Assembly (NCBI GenBank): GCA_903915315.1
Contig: CAIWSO010000061.1
Coordinates: forward strand, 1-8,353
Direction of reading: 5' to 3'
Source: an uncultured Spartobacteria bacterium
Lineage (GTDB): Bacteria > Verrucomicrobiota > Verrucomicrobiia > Chthoniobacterales > Terrimicrobiaceae
Length of the DNA stretch: 8,353 nt
Position 1 is the first letter of the stretch, and each line of letters begins with the position of its first letter. The notes below the pieces were generated by a model. It had not been told where the DNA came from, did no database searches, and saw only the letters and a list, made by a program, of their open reading frames with translations. A program made the translations under genes and the position numbers. Positions 1-7,076 of this stretch are shown piece by piece.

Positions 1-945
1 CCATCCACACCTTCTAGCCGAGCGGGGTTGCCCTATCATCTTCCGATCATGGCCGCGCAGGGGAAGGCGTATTTGCGCCCTGCGCCAGGAATGCTGCTCC
101 TTGATGGTACCGCCGGCGGTGGCGGCCACACCCATCTCATGCTGGAAGCGGGAGCGGAAGTGATCTCGTTGGATCAGGATCCAGAGGCCCTGGCGGAATG
201 CCAGAAACGCTTGGCGCATTTCGGAACAAAATTACGATTGATCGAATCCAATTTCAGCAAAGCCCCTGCCGCTTTGCTGCAAATCGGAGAAGATCGCTTA
301 TTGAATGGGGCCCTGCTTGATATCGGCGTCTCCTCACATCAATTGGACGCCGCGGAAAGAGGATTTTCCCTCATGCAAAATGGTCCATTGGACATGAGAA
401 TGAGTCCTCGCGCGGCACTCACCGCAGCCGATGCCGTCAACACCCTGCCCGTCTCCGAACTCACTCGCATCTTCAAGGAATATGGGGAAGAGCCTTTCGC
501 TCGCCAGATCGCAGCGAAAATCGGCGAAATCAGAGCATCAAAACCATTCCAGACCACATTTGACCTCACAGATGCTGTGACCATGGTATCGCCGCGACGT
601 GGCCCTCGGCATCCGGCAACAAAGATTTTTCAAGCCTTGAGAATCCATGTGAATGACGAGCTTCAGGCTCTCAGGGAAGCACTACATGAAATCCCCTCGC
701 TCCTCGCCCCGGGCGCGCGCTTCGCCATCCTCACATTCCACTCGTTGGAGGACAGGATCGCCAAAGTCTACTTCCGTGAGCAAAGCCGCGAGTGGATTGA
801 CCGCCCCGAATGGCCGGCTCCTCGCCGCAATCCCAGCCGCATTTTCAAGCTCCTGACTAGCCATCCGATCACAGCCAGCGAAGAAGAAATCCAACAAAAC
901 CCGAGAGCCCGCAGCGCCAAGCTGAGAGTTGTCGAAAAAATATAA
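1..945 (+). CDS. rsmH: RsmH, 16S rRNA (cytosine1402-N4)-methyltransferase, 5' end probably cut by window edge
   Basis: SAM-dependent methyltransferase that modifies N4 of C1402 in 16S rRNA at the decoding site; it is the classic first or second gene of dcw clusters (old name mraW). Counting from the TTG at 28, visible family motifs are an N-terminal HLP (4-6), the SAM-binding loop DGTAGGGGHT (26-35), LLDIGVSSHQLD (96-107), the GPLDMRM segment (119-125), LTFHSLEDRI (235-244) and the C-terminal NPRARSAKLRVVE (291-303). The 305 residues from TTG match the usual length of about 310. The start is uncertain. The frame is open to base 1, there is no in-frame ATG before the motifs, and the first possible start inside the window is TTG at 28, preceded only by a weak GAGCGGGG. 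I therefore give the gene as open at the left. Just after HLPIM the sequence reads AAQGKAYL, where family members usually have a Glu-Val-Leu-like stretch. Seven bases separate its stop from the next ATG. Confidence 0.95.
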   Translation, partial: PSTPSSRAGLPYHLPIMAAQGKAYLRPAPGMLLLDGTAGGGGHTHLMLEAGAEVISLDQDPEALAECQKRLAHFGTKLRLIESNFSKAPAALLQIGEDRLLNGALLDIGVSSHQLDAAERGFSLMQNGPLDMRMSPRAALTAADAVNTLPVSELTRIFKEYGEEPFARQIAAKIGEIRASKPFQTTFDLTDAVTMVSPRRGPRHPATKIFQALRIHVNDELQALREALHEIPSLLAPGARFAILTFHSLEDRIAKVYFREQSREWIDRPEWPAPRRNPSRIFKLLTSHPITASEEEIQQNPRARSAKLRVVEKI

Positions 946-952
946 AAACTCC

Positions 953-1327
953 ATGAACACAACATTCGCCCCCCAGATCCGCACCAACCCGATTCAGATT
1001 GCAAAGGCACTCAAATACATCGCGTTCGCCGTTATCACCGGCTCGCTGGGATTGTCCTATGTGTATTTGAAAAACCAGCAGTTTGCGCTCGCTGATGAAA
1101 TCCGTCTTACAGAAAAGAGAATCAGACAGGTACGTGCGGAGAATGAAGTTCTACTCGCCAAGACCACGGAACTATCCTCCCGCCGCGCACTCCAACATCG
1201 AATGACGAGTGGTTCGCTCCATGTTGTTCAAATCTCCGGCGACAAGATCGCCCGCCTCACGCCAGCCTCTCCGGCCATGGAGGATGGTGTTCTTCGCACA
1301 GCATCCAACGAAAGAGCCGCCAGATGA
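953..1327 (+). CDS. ftsL: FtsL-like small membrane coiled-coil protein (putative septum formation protein)
   Basis: A 124-residue protein in the position normally held by ftsL, between rsmH and ftsI. FtsL is a bitopic divisome protein that works with FtsB and FtsQ to recruit and activate the FtsW-FtsI septal synthase. What can be seen: a short N-terminal tail with Arg10, Lys18 and Lys21, one hydrophobic membrane segment at about 22-39, then a charged helix. That helix shows an unbroken 3-4 heptad pattern through L46, I50, T53, I57, V60, N64, L67, T71 and L74, which is a good coiled coil. The tail after about residue 85 is not obviously structured. The ATG at 953 was preferred over an in-frame TTG at 929, which lies inside rsmH. 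No Shine-Dalgarno is visible, so translation may be coupled to rsmH. The stop overlaps the ftsI start as ATGA. FtsL sequences are poorly conserved, so the name rests on position and architecture; an FtsB-like protein would look similar. Confidence 0.75.
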   Translation: MNTTFAPQIRTNPIQIAKALKYIAFAVITGSLGLSYVYLKNQQFALADEIRLTEKRIRQVRAENEVLLAKTTELSSRRALQHRMTSGSLHVVQISGDKIARLTPASPAMEDGVLRTASNERAAR

Positions 1328-3090
1328 ACAGACCGGAATGCATACGCATAGCCGTAGTCTGCGGGATTGTGGCCGTTATATTCACGATTTTCTCGGCGCG
1401 CCTTGTTCATCTGCACATCACAAAAAACAAAGAATACAAACAACTCGCCGCCGAAAAACATCTGATGCGCCAGGTCATTCATGCCAAGCGGGGCATGATT
1501 TTGGATCGAAACGGCGAAATTCTTGCTTCAAACTTGCCGGTCCGAACAGTGGTGGCCGATGCCTCTCTCATCAAAAATCCTGCCGCAGTAGCCGCCCTCG
1601 CCTCCCAATTTCTCGGACTGAAAGAAGCGGACGTTCTTAAAAAGATTTCTTCACAGAAGAAATACATCGTCCTCAAAAAGGAAGTCCCCGAGGAAATCTA
1701 TGTGGCCCTAGATGCGGCCATGCAAAAAGCGAAATTGCGCGGTGTTACCTTTGAACAGGATGCCATTCGGACATATCCCAACGGCGAATCACTCGGACAT
1801 GTTCTGGGATTCTTGGATCACGAAGGGAAAGGCATTCAAGGAATCGAACTGACCATGAATAGCCTCCTTGCTGGCAAAAACGGCTATCGCTATATCGAGC
1901 GTGATCGGACGGGCAAGGAAATCATGCTTTATAGGGGCGCCGAGGAGGAACCCGTTCATGGCAAAAACATCCGCCTCTCGATTGACATGAGCCTTCAGTC
2001 AATCCTCGAAGAGGAAATTGATAAAACTTTTAAAGAATACAAGCCCGAAACGGTCACTGGAATCATGCTGGATCCGAAAACAGGCGAAGTTTTGGCCATG
2101 GCCAACCGCCCCTGTTTCAATCCCAACGAACCCGGAAAAGCCGAACCCGAGCAGATGAAGAACCGCGCCATCATTGACATGGTAGAACCGGGATCGACAT
2201 TCAAGATTGTCGTCGCCGCTGGCGCCTTGAACGAGGGCACCGTGAACGAAAAGACCAGCATTTTTTGCGAAAATGGCCGCTTCCTCTATGGGGGAAAGAT
2301 TTTAAAAGATCACCACGGCTACGGGGACATGAATGTTCATGAGATCTTAGTTAAATCCTCGAATATCGGCTCCGCAAAGCTGGCCATGCTCATGGGAGGC
2401 GATAAATACTACGATTATGTGCGGAAATTTGGTTTCGGCGACCGCCACGGAATTGAGCTCCCTGGTGAAATCGGCGGCCTCGTTCACCCACCTGCACGCT
2501 GGGACAAACTCACGATCACTCGCATGCCCATGGGGCATTCCGTAGCTGTCACTCCGCTTCAAATCACGATGGGCATGTCCGTCATTGCCAATGGGGGACA
2601 CCTGATGGCCCCGCATATCATTAAGTCGGTGGAAGACCTAGATGGCACAAAGATTCTTGAGAAAGCTCCGAAGGTTGTACGTGAAGTTGTTCCTGAAAAA
2701 ACGGCCCGCTTTATCGCCAATGCACTCGTTGGCGTGACCCAACCTGGCGGGACAGCCACTTATGCTCGAGTGAATGGCTTTGAGGTGGCTGGAAAGACCG
2801 GCACAGCCCAAAAGGTGAGCGCCAAGGGCGGCTATGCAGCTGGAAAATACGTGGTTTCATTTGTGGGATTCATGCCCGCCGAGGATCCGCGCTTTGTTTG
2901 CCTGATCATGGTGGATGATGCCAAAATTGCTTCGAATTTGAATTACGGCGGACAGATCGCCGCTCCCGTCTTTTCGCGCGTCGGCGAGAAGGCCGCTCGC
3001 CACTTTGACCTGACTCCGACACTTCCCCCAATTCCATTGCAAGACATGCCCATGGCTAAGGCCCAAACATTGAACGAGGCCACCCACTAA
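1324..3090 (+). CDS. ftsI: FtsI/PBP3-type peptidoglycan D,D-transpeptidase (class B penicillin-binding protein)
   Basis: Septal transpeptidase that cross-links peptide stems outside the cytoplasmic membrane, acting with FtsW; it is a beta-lactam target. The 588 residues show one N-terminal membrane anchor at about 7-28, then the PBP dimerisation/pedestal domain with its RGMILDRNGEILA signature (56-68). The C-terminal transpeptidase domain carries all three active-site motifs: S291-T-F-K294 (nucleophile and general base), S345-S-N347, and K491-T-G493. The conserved GHSVAVTPLQ segment (404-413) lies between the last two. There are no PASTA repeats after the catalytic domain, so it resembles FtsI of Gram-negative bacteria more than PBP2x or SpoVD; the end is a short proline-containing tail. 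The ATG sits in an ATGA overlap with the ftsL-like gene, with a weak AAAGAG about 7 bases upstream, suggesting translational coupling. Eight bases separate its stop from murE. The family call is secure; a septal rather than elongation role is inferred from the dcw position. Confidence 0.97.
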   Translation: MNRPECIRIAVVCGIVAVIFTIFSARLVHLHITKNKEYKQLAAEKHLMRQVIHAKRGMILDRNGEILASNLPVRTVVADASLIKNPAAVAALASQFLGLKEADVLKKISSQKKYIVLKKEVPEEIYVALDAAMQKAKLRGVTFEQDAIRTYPNGESLGHVLGFLDHEGKGIQGIELTMNSLLAGKNGYRYIERDRTGKEIMLYRGAEEEPVHGKNIRLSIDMSLQSILEEEIDKTFKEYKPETVTGIMLDPKTGEVLAMANRPCFNPNEPGKAEPEQMKNRAIIDMVEPGSTFKIVVAAGALNEGTVNEKTSIFCENGRFLYGGKILKDHHGYGDMNVHEILVKSSNIGSAKLAMLMGGDKYYDYVRKFGFGDRHGIELPGEIGGLVHPPARWDKLTITRMPMGHSVAVTPLQITMGMSVIANGGHLMAPHIIKSVEDLDGTKILEKAPKVVREVVPEKTARFIANALVGVTQPGGTATYARVNGFEVAGKTGTAQKVSAKGGYAAGKYVVSFVGFMPAEDPRFVCLIMVDDAKIASNLNYGGQIAAPVFSRVGEKAARHFDLTPTLPPIPLQDMPMAKAQTLNEATH

Positions 3091-3098
3091 AAAGCCAT

Positions 3099-4580
3099 AT
3101 GCGACTCACTGCCCTTCTCAAATCATCAGGAATCCCGCAAGGGCTCGCCGACCCCGAAATCACTTCGCTTTGCTATGACTCGCGCCAAGCCGAAAAGGGG
3201 TGTCTTTTCTTTGCCCTTCCGGGAAAAAACCATGATGGAGCGGCATTTGCCGCGCAGGCGGCTGAAAAGGGCGCCGCCGCCATCGTTGCTGAAAAATCCC
3301 TCCCTCAGAGCGATTGCCCATTGGTGATTGTATCGAATGCCAGGCAAGCCATGGCGGATATCGCCTCGGCGTTCTACTCTCATCCCTCGCTCAGCCTCAA
3401 AGCGGTGGGCATTACAGGAACAAACGGAAAAACGACCACCGCTTTTCTTGTCAAGCATCTGCTCGATGCGGCCTTCATGCGATGCGGGTTGGTCGGAACA
3501 GTGAAATACATGGTTGGCGACAGCGAGGTGCCGGCCCCTCATACCACCCCCGAATCCATCGATCTCCAATCCCTCATGGGTGCCATGATCGATAGTGGTA
3601 GTCGGGCCGTGGCCATGGAGGTATCCAGCCACGCTCTCGTTCAAGAACGAGTTCGCGCCATTGAATTTGATGCCGCCGTTTTCACAAACCTCACTCAGGA
3701 CCACCTCGATTATCATGGGTCGATGGATGCCTACTACGAGGCAAAAGCCCTTCTTTTTGAATCCTTGGCTCACCAAAAAAACAAAAAGACACGCGCCATC
3801 ATCAATGCGGACGACCGATTCGGCCAGAAGCTCGTTGACCAGTTTTCAAAGAAAATCAAAATACTCACGATCGGACGAGGCGTTCATGCCGACTACCGCG
3901 CCACCTCGATTCGATACGATCTCAACGGCACTACCTTCGCGCTCGAAGCGCGCGGAAAAAGCTATTTGGTTCGCTTACCACTCATCGGGCTTTTCAATGT
4001 TTACAATGCCATGGGGGCTATTGCCGCAGCCAACGCCTGCGGCGTGGATTTGCGAAACTCCATCGCGGCACTCGCCTCGGCACCCCAAGTTCCGGGCCGC
4101 TTAGAGCGGGTTCCAGCCAAGAGACATTTTCAGGTATTTGTCGATTACGCCCACACCGATGATGCACTCAGGAATGTCCTGCGCACATTGCAAGAACTCA
4201 AACCCTCTCGATTGATCACCGTTTTCGGCTGTGGTGGAGACAGGGATCGCGCCAAACGCCCACTCATGGCTGCCGCCGCAGAAGAGCTTTCCGACTGGGT
4301 CATCATGACGTCAGATAATCCCCGTAGCGAAAATCCAGATTCCATTTTGAAGGAAATGCAGACCGGACTGCGTGGAAAAAGCCACGAAATTATTCCGGAC
4401 CGCGCCTCCGCGATTCACCACGCCATTCAACTCGCAGAAGCCGGCGACATCGTTCTCATCGCCGGCAAAGGACACGAAAAATATCAGGAATTCAGCGACC
4501 GAAAAGTCGCTTTCGATGACGTCGCGATCGCCACGCGCGCGATCAGTGAAAAAAAAGGGGGGGACACAAGAAATGGATAG
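3099..4580 (+). CDS. murE: MurE, UDP-MurNAc-tripeptide synthetase (meso-DAP-adding)
   Basis: Cytoplasmic ATP-dependent ligase that adds the third stem residue to UDP-MurNAc-L-Ala-D-Glu. The 493 residues follow the three-domain Mur ligase plan. The UDP-binding N-terminal domain includes the D27-S-R signature. The central ATPase domain holds P-loop ITGTNGKTTT (105-114), HTTPE (148-152), SSHAL (176-180) and K216 in the EAKALLF segment, which fits the carbamylated lysine of the family. The C-terminal domain has DYAHTDDAL (349-357), GCGGDRDRAKRP (377-388) and GKGHEKYQ (456-463). The specificity motif is D406-N-P-R409, the known mark of meso-diaminopimelate ligases; lysine-adding enzymes differ here. 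HTDDAL replaces the more common HTPDAL, a variant I associate with PVC bacteria. No Shine-Dalgarno is seen near the ATG. The last codons run through an A8G7 tract, and the gene overlaps murF by 8 bases. Confidence 0.98.
   Translation: MRLTALLKSSGIPQGLADPEITSLCYDSRQAEKGCLFFALPGKNHDGAAFAAQAAEKGAAAIVAEKSLPQSDCPLVIVSNARQAMADIASAFYSHPSLSLKAVGITGTNGKTTTAFLVKHLLDAAFMRCGLVGTVKYMVGDSEVPAPHTTPESIDLQSLMGAMIDSGSRAVAMEVSSHALVQERVRAIEFDAAVFTNLTQDHLDYHGSMDAYYEAKALLFESLAHQKNKKTRAIINADDRFGQKLVDQFSKKIKILTIGRGVHADYRATSIRYDLNGTTFALEARGKSYLVRLPLIGLFNVYNAMGAIAAANACGVDLRNSIAALASAPQVPGRLERVPAKRHFQVFVDYAHTDDALRNVLRTLQELKPSRLITVFGCGGDRDRAKRPLMAAAAEELSDWVIMTSDNPRSENPDSILKEMQTGLRGKSHEIIPDRASAIHHAIQLAEAGDIVLIAGKGHEKYQEFSDRKVAFDDVAIATRAISEKKGGDTRNG
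4549..4563 (+). promoter_or_regulatory. A8G7 tract: ribosome binding site of murF and possible slippage site
   Basis: Eight A followed by seven G lie inside the last codons of murE, 9 bases before the murF ATG. The AAAGGGGG part (4554-4561) can pair along its whole length with the consensus anti-Shine-Dalgarno UUUCCUCC if one G-U wobble is allowed, leaving 11 bases to the ATG. It is the best ribosome binding site in the window and supports the start at 4573. The mixed homopolymer is also prone to polymerase slippage and to sequencing error. The pairing is read from the sequence against consensus; the organism's own 16S 3' end is not in the window. Confidence 0.6.
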
Positions 4581-5940
4581 GATTTCCCTTTCTCAAATCG
4601 CCGAAATGGCAGGAGCCAGAATTCTCCAAGGCTCACCGGAGATGCTCGTATCGTCTGTCAGCAAGGACTCGCGAACGATCCAACACGGCGATCTCTATGT
4701 TGCTCTTCGGGGTGAAAATTTTGATGGTAACGCCTACGCTTCAGATGCCCTAGCGCGTGGAGCAGCGGCCGTTTTATTGGACTCAGCGGAGACGGCTCAT
4801 TCGATTTCCTCCCAGCACCCAGTTCTGCTTGTCGAGAACGGCCTTGCTGCGCTCACAAGGCTGGCTGCTGCATGGCGCTCGAAGCTGAAGCTCAAAGTCG
4901 TCGGAATCACTGGAAGCAGCGGAAAAACCAGCACGAAGGATTTCACCGCCGCAGTCCTAGGAAGCCGACTCAAAGTCGTAAAAACCTCAGGCAATCTGAA
5001 CAACCACATCGGAGTCCCTCTATCCATCTTGGCTGCCTCCAGCGAGGATGAGGTCGCTGTATGGGAGGTGGGCATGAACCATCCCGGTGAAATCGCACCG
5101 CTGGCTGCGCTGATCAAACCAGATTGCGTGATCATTACGAATATCGGAGTCGCCCATATCGAGCACATGAAAACCCGTGATGCGATCGCACTCGAAAAGG
5201 GGATGCTCGCAGAAAGCGTGAATCCAAGCGGGGCTGTGATCCTTGTAAGCGAGGACGACAAAACCGACTCCATCGCGGAACGGAGTCCCGCCAAAGTCAT
5301 TCGAGTGGGCTTCACTAAAGGCGATCTCGTTGCAGAGTCGATCGAGAGCGACGAAAAAGGGACTGCGTTTACTATCATTCATCAAGGAAAGAAATACGAT
5401 GCCTCCATTCCTGTTCATGGATCCCACATGGTCCAGAACGCCCTCCTCGCCATTGCTGCGGGTTTGGAATTAGGCATCCCCCTCGCCTCGGCAATCAAGG
5501 CGCTGTCACGGGCCAAACCGTCAGGCGGAAGGTTGGAGCAGAAAACCCGGCGCGGCGTTCTTTACCTCGACGATACTTACAATGCGAATCCCGACTCCAT
5601 GGAAGCCGCCCTCCATACACTCCGGCAAATCAACGGCCAAGGTCGCCGCATCGCCGTTCTCGGAAAAATGGGGGAACTGGGTGACTACGCCGCGGAAGGA
5701 TATCAAAGAACCGGAACCGCCGCTGGAAAATTCGCGGACATTCTCATCACGGTCGGCAAGGAAGCCTCCGCCATCGCCACATCGGCGAGAAAAGCGGGTC
5801 TTGGCCGAATCCATGAAGTCGAGGAGACCTCCGCTGCGGCCCGTATGCTCGAGCAACTGGCAAGACCCGGCGACATCGTTCTCGTCAAAGGCAGTCGCTC
5901 GGCTCGAATGGAAACCCTCTTTCAACACATCCCAAACTGA
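4573..5940 (+). CDS. murF: MurF, UDP-MurNAc-tripeptide--D-alanyl-D-alanine ligase
   Basis: Cytoplasmic ligase that attaches the D-Ala-D-Ala dipeptide to UDP-MurNAc-tripeptide, completing the pentapeptide precursor. The 455 residues from the ATG at 4573 match the usual length of about 450. The N-terminal UDP-substrate domain carries K31-D-S-R. The ATPase domain has P-loop GITGSSGKTSTKD (111-123), the MurF signature NLNNHIGVPL (141-150), EVGMNHPGEI (165-174) and TNIGVAHIEH (189-198). The C-terminal domain has DDTYNANPDSM (333-343), VLGKMGELG (362-370) and the terminal KGSRSARME (439-447). The frame stays open upstream to 4372, but the added residues overlap murE and have no MurF likeness, while the G-rich ribosome binding site and a normal MurF N-terminus (MDRISLSQIA) support 4573. 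Its stop shares one base with the mraY start (TGATG), which implies coupled translation. Confidence 0.97.
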   Translation: MDRISLSQIAEMAGARILQGSPEMLVSSVSKDSRTIQHGDLYVALRGENFDGNAYASDALARGAAAVLLDSAETAHSISSQHPVLLVENGLAALTRLAAAWRSKLKLKVVGITGSSGKTSTKDFTAAVLGSRLKVVKTSGNLNNHIGVPLSILAASSEDEVAVWEVGMNHPGEIAPLAALIKPDCVIITNIGVAHIEHMKTRDAIALEKGMLAESVNPSGAVILVSEDDKTDSIAERSPAKVIRVGFTKGDLVAESIESDEKGTAFTIIHQGKKYDASIPVHGSHMVQNALLAIAAGLELGIPLASAIKALSRAKPSGGRLEQKTRRGVLYLDDTYNANPDSMEAALHTLRQINGQGRRIAVLGKMGELGDYAAEGYQRTGTAAGKFADILITVGKEASAIATSARKAGLGRIHEVEETSAAARMLEQLARPGDIVLVKGSRSARMETLFQHIPN

Positions 5941-7070
5941 TGCTTTACTATCTATCTGAGATTTCCACATGGGCAGCGGGTAGAGGGATCGACAACGATA
6001 TCCTCAAAGCCCTGAATGTGTTTTCCTATATCACATTTCGCGCGATCTGCGCGGGCGTAACCGCGTTTGTTTTGAGCTTGGCCTTCGGCAATCTCGTCAT
6101 TCGCAAATTGATTTCATTGAAGTTCGGTCAACCCATTCGCACCGCAGCCGAAGTTCATAAACTGCATGAGCTCCACGGAGCGAAAAAAGGCACGCCCACC
6201 ATGGGTGGCGTTCTGCTGATCGGGACAGTAGTGGTATCCACGCTTCTTTGGGCGAAGCCGGAAAATCCCTTTGTATGGCTCGTTCTCTTCTGCACGGTTT
6301 TCATGGGAGGCATCGGCTTATACGATGACTGGCTGAAGGTGAGCAAAAAAAGCTCCGACGGCATCAGCAGCCGAATGAAGTTTGCCCTTCAATGCCTACT
6401 CGCCGGCATATTCACCATATTTCTTTTGTTGAACCCCAAAGTTTCCACGATCGCACAACAACTCTACTTCCCCTTCATCAAGGATCCCCTGCTGGCGAGC
6501 ATGGGGTGGTTTAGCTTTATCTTCTTTTTACTGGTCATCGTAGGAACGTCGAATGCCGTCAATCTCACAGACGGGCTAGACGGACTGGCCACGGGTTGCA
6601 CCGCGACCGTTGCCGCAACCTATGCCGTTCTCGTCTATGTCGCAGGCAATATCAAAGCGGCCTCTTATCTGCAGATTCCCTATGTGGCTTACTCGGGAGA
6701 GTTGGCTGTGCTCTGCGTTGCCCTTCTCGGTGCCTGCCTAGGTTTTCTGTGGTGGAATGCCCATCCAGCACGTGTGTTCATGGGTGACACTGGTTCACTC
6801 GCGATTGGAGGCATGCTGGGATCGGTCGCGATTTGCTGCAAACAGGAATTCCTCCTCGTTATCGTCGGCGGGATATTTGTCATTGAGGCGATGTCGGTCA
6901 TCCTACAAGTCGCCAGCTTTAAACTCACCGGTCGGCGGATTTTCAAAATGTCGCCCATCCATCACCATTTTGAATTGAGCGGTTGGAAAGAAAACACGGT
7001 GATCGTCCGTTTCTGGATTCTCTCGGTTCTCTTTGCCCTTCTTGGTCTAGCCACACTGAAATTGCGTTAA
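5940..7070 (+). CDS. mraY: MraY, phospho-N-acetylmuramoyl-pentapeptide-transferase
   Basis: Integral membrane enzyme that transfers phospho-MurNAc-pentapeptide from UDP to undecaprenyl phosphate, giving lipid I, the first membrane step of peptidoglycan synthesis. The 376 residues (usual about 360) show about ten hydrophobic segments, roughly at 32-50, 88-104, 111-128, 147-164, 188-203, 219-235, 255-272, 286-302, 303-322 and 354-373. Family motifs are GTPTMGG (84-90), the catalytic-region Y128-D-D130, NAVNLTDGLDGLA (205-217) with D211 and D214, NAHPARVFMGDTGS (273-286) with D283, and the HHHFE loop at 341-345. All acidic residues expected at the Mg2+/active site are present. The N-terminus starts MLYYL, and the C-terminal SGWKENTVIVRFW wording is of the kind seen in Verrucomicrobiota and relatives. 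No Shine-Dalgarno is visible; the start shares one base with the murF stop (TGATG). Six bases separate its stop from murD. Confidence 0.98.
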   Translation: MLYYLSEISTWAAGRGIDNDILKALNVFSYITFRAICAGVTAFVLSLAFGNLVIRKLISLKFGQPIRTAAEVHKLHELHGAKKGTPTMGGVLLIGTVVVSTLLWAKPENPFVWLVLFCTVFMGGIGLYDDWLKVSKKSSDGISSRMKFALQCLLAGIFTIFLLLNPKVSTIAQQLYFPFIKDPLLASMGWFSFIFFLLVIVGTSNAVNLTDGLDGLATGCTATVAATYAVLVYVAGNIKAASYLQIPYVAYSGELAVLCVALLGACLGFLWWNAHPARVFMGDTGSLAIGGMLGSVAICCKQEFLLVIVGGIFVIEAMSVILQVASFKLTGRRIFKMSPIHHHFELSGWKENTVIVRFWILSVLFALLGLATLKLR

Positions 7071-7076
7071 CAAAAA

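Noticed and set aside
929..952. A TTG start for the ftsL-like gene, adding eight residues
   Set aside because: It lies inside rsmH, has no ribosome binding site, and the ATG at 953 gives a normal short cytoplasmic tail.
3126..3776. A 216-codon open frame on the minus strand inside murE
   Set aside because: It lies wholly antisense to a confidently identified gene. Its translation is a Gly/Arg/Cys/His-rich shadow with no recognisable domain, and it has no ribosome binding site worth noting.
4526..4563. A hairpin followed by a homopolymer as a transcription terminator between murE and murF
   Set aside because: The stem is only 6 bp and the run is A then G on the coding strand, not T, so it does not fit an intrinsic terminator for this operon. 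The reverse strand has no gene to terminate.
4372..4572. A 67-residue N-terminal extension of murF
   Set aside because: It overlaps murE entirely, is basic and low-complexity, and is unlike any MurF N-terminus. The ATG at 4573 has a G-rich ribosome binding site and gives a normal-length protein.
4797..5378. A 193-codon open frame on the minus strand inside murF
   Set aside because: It is a Ser/Thr-rich shadow typical of the reverse of a moderately GC-rich gene, with no domain and no operon context.
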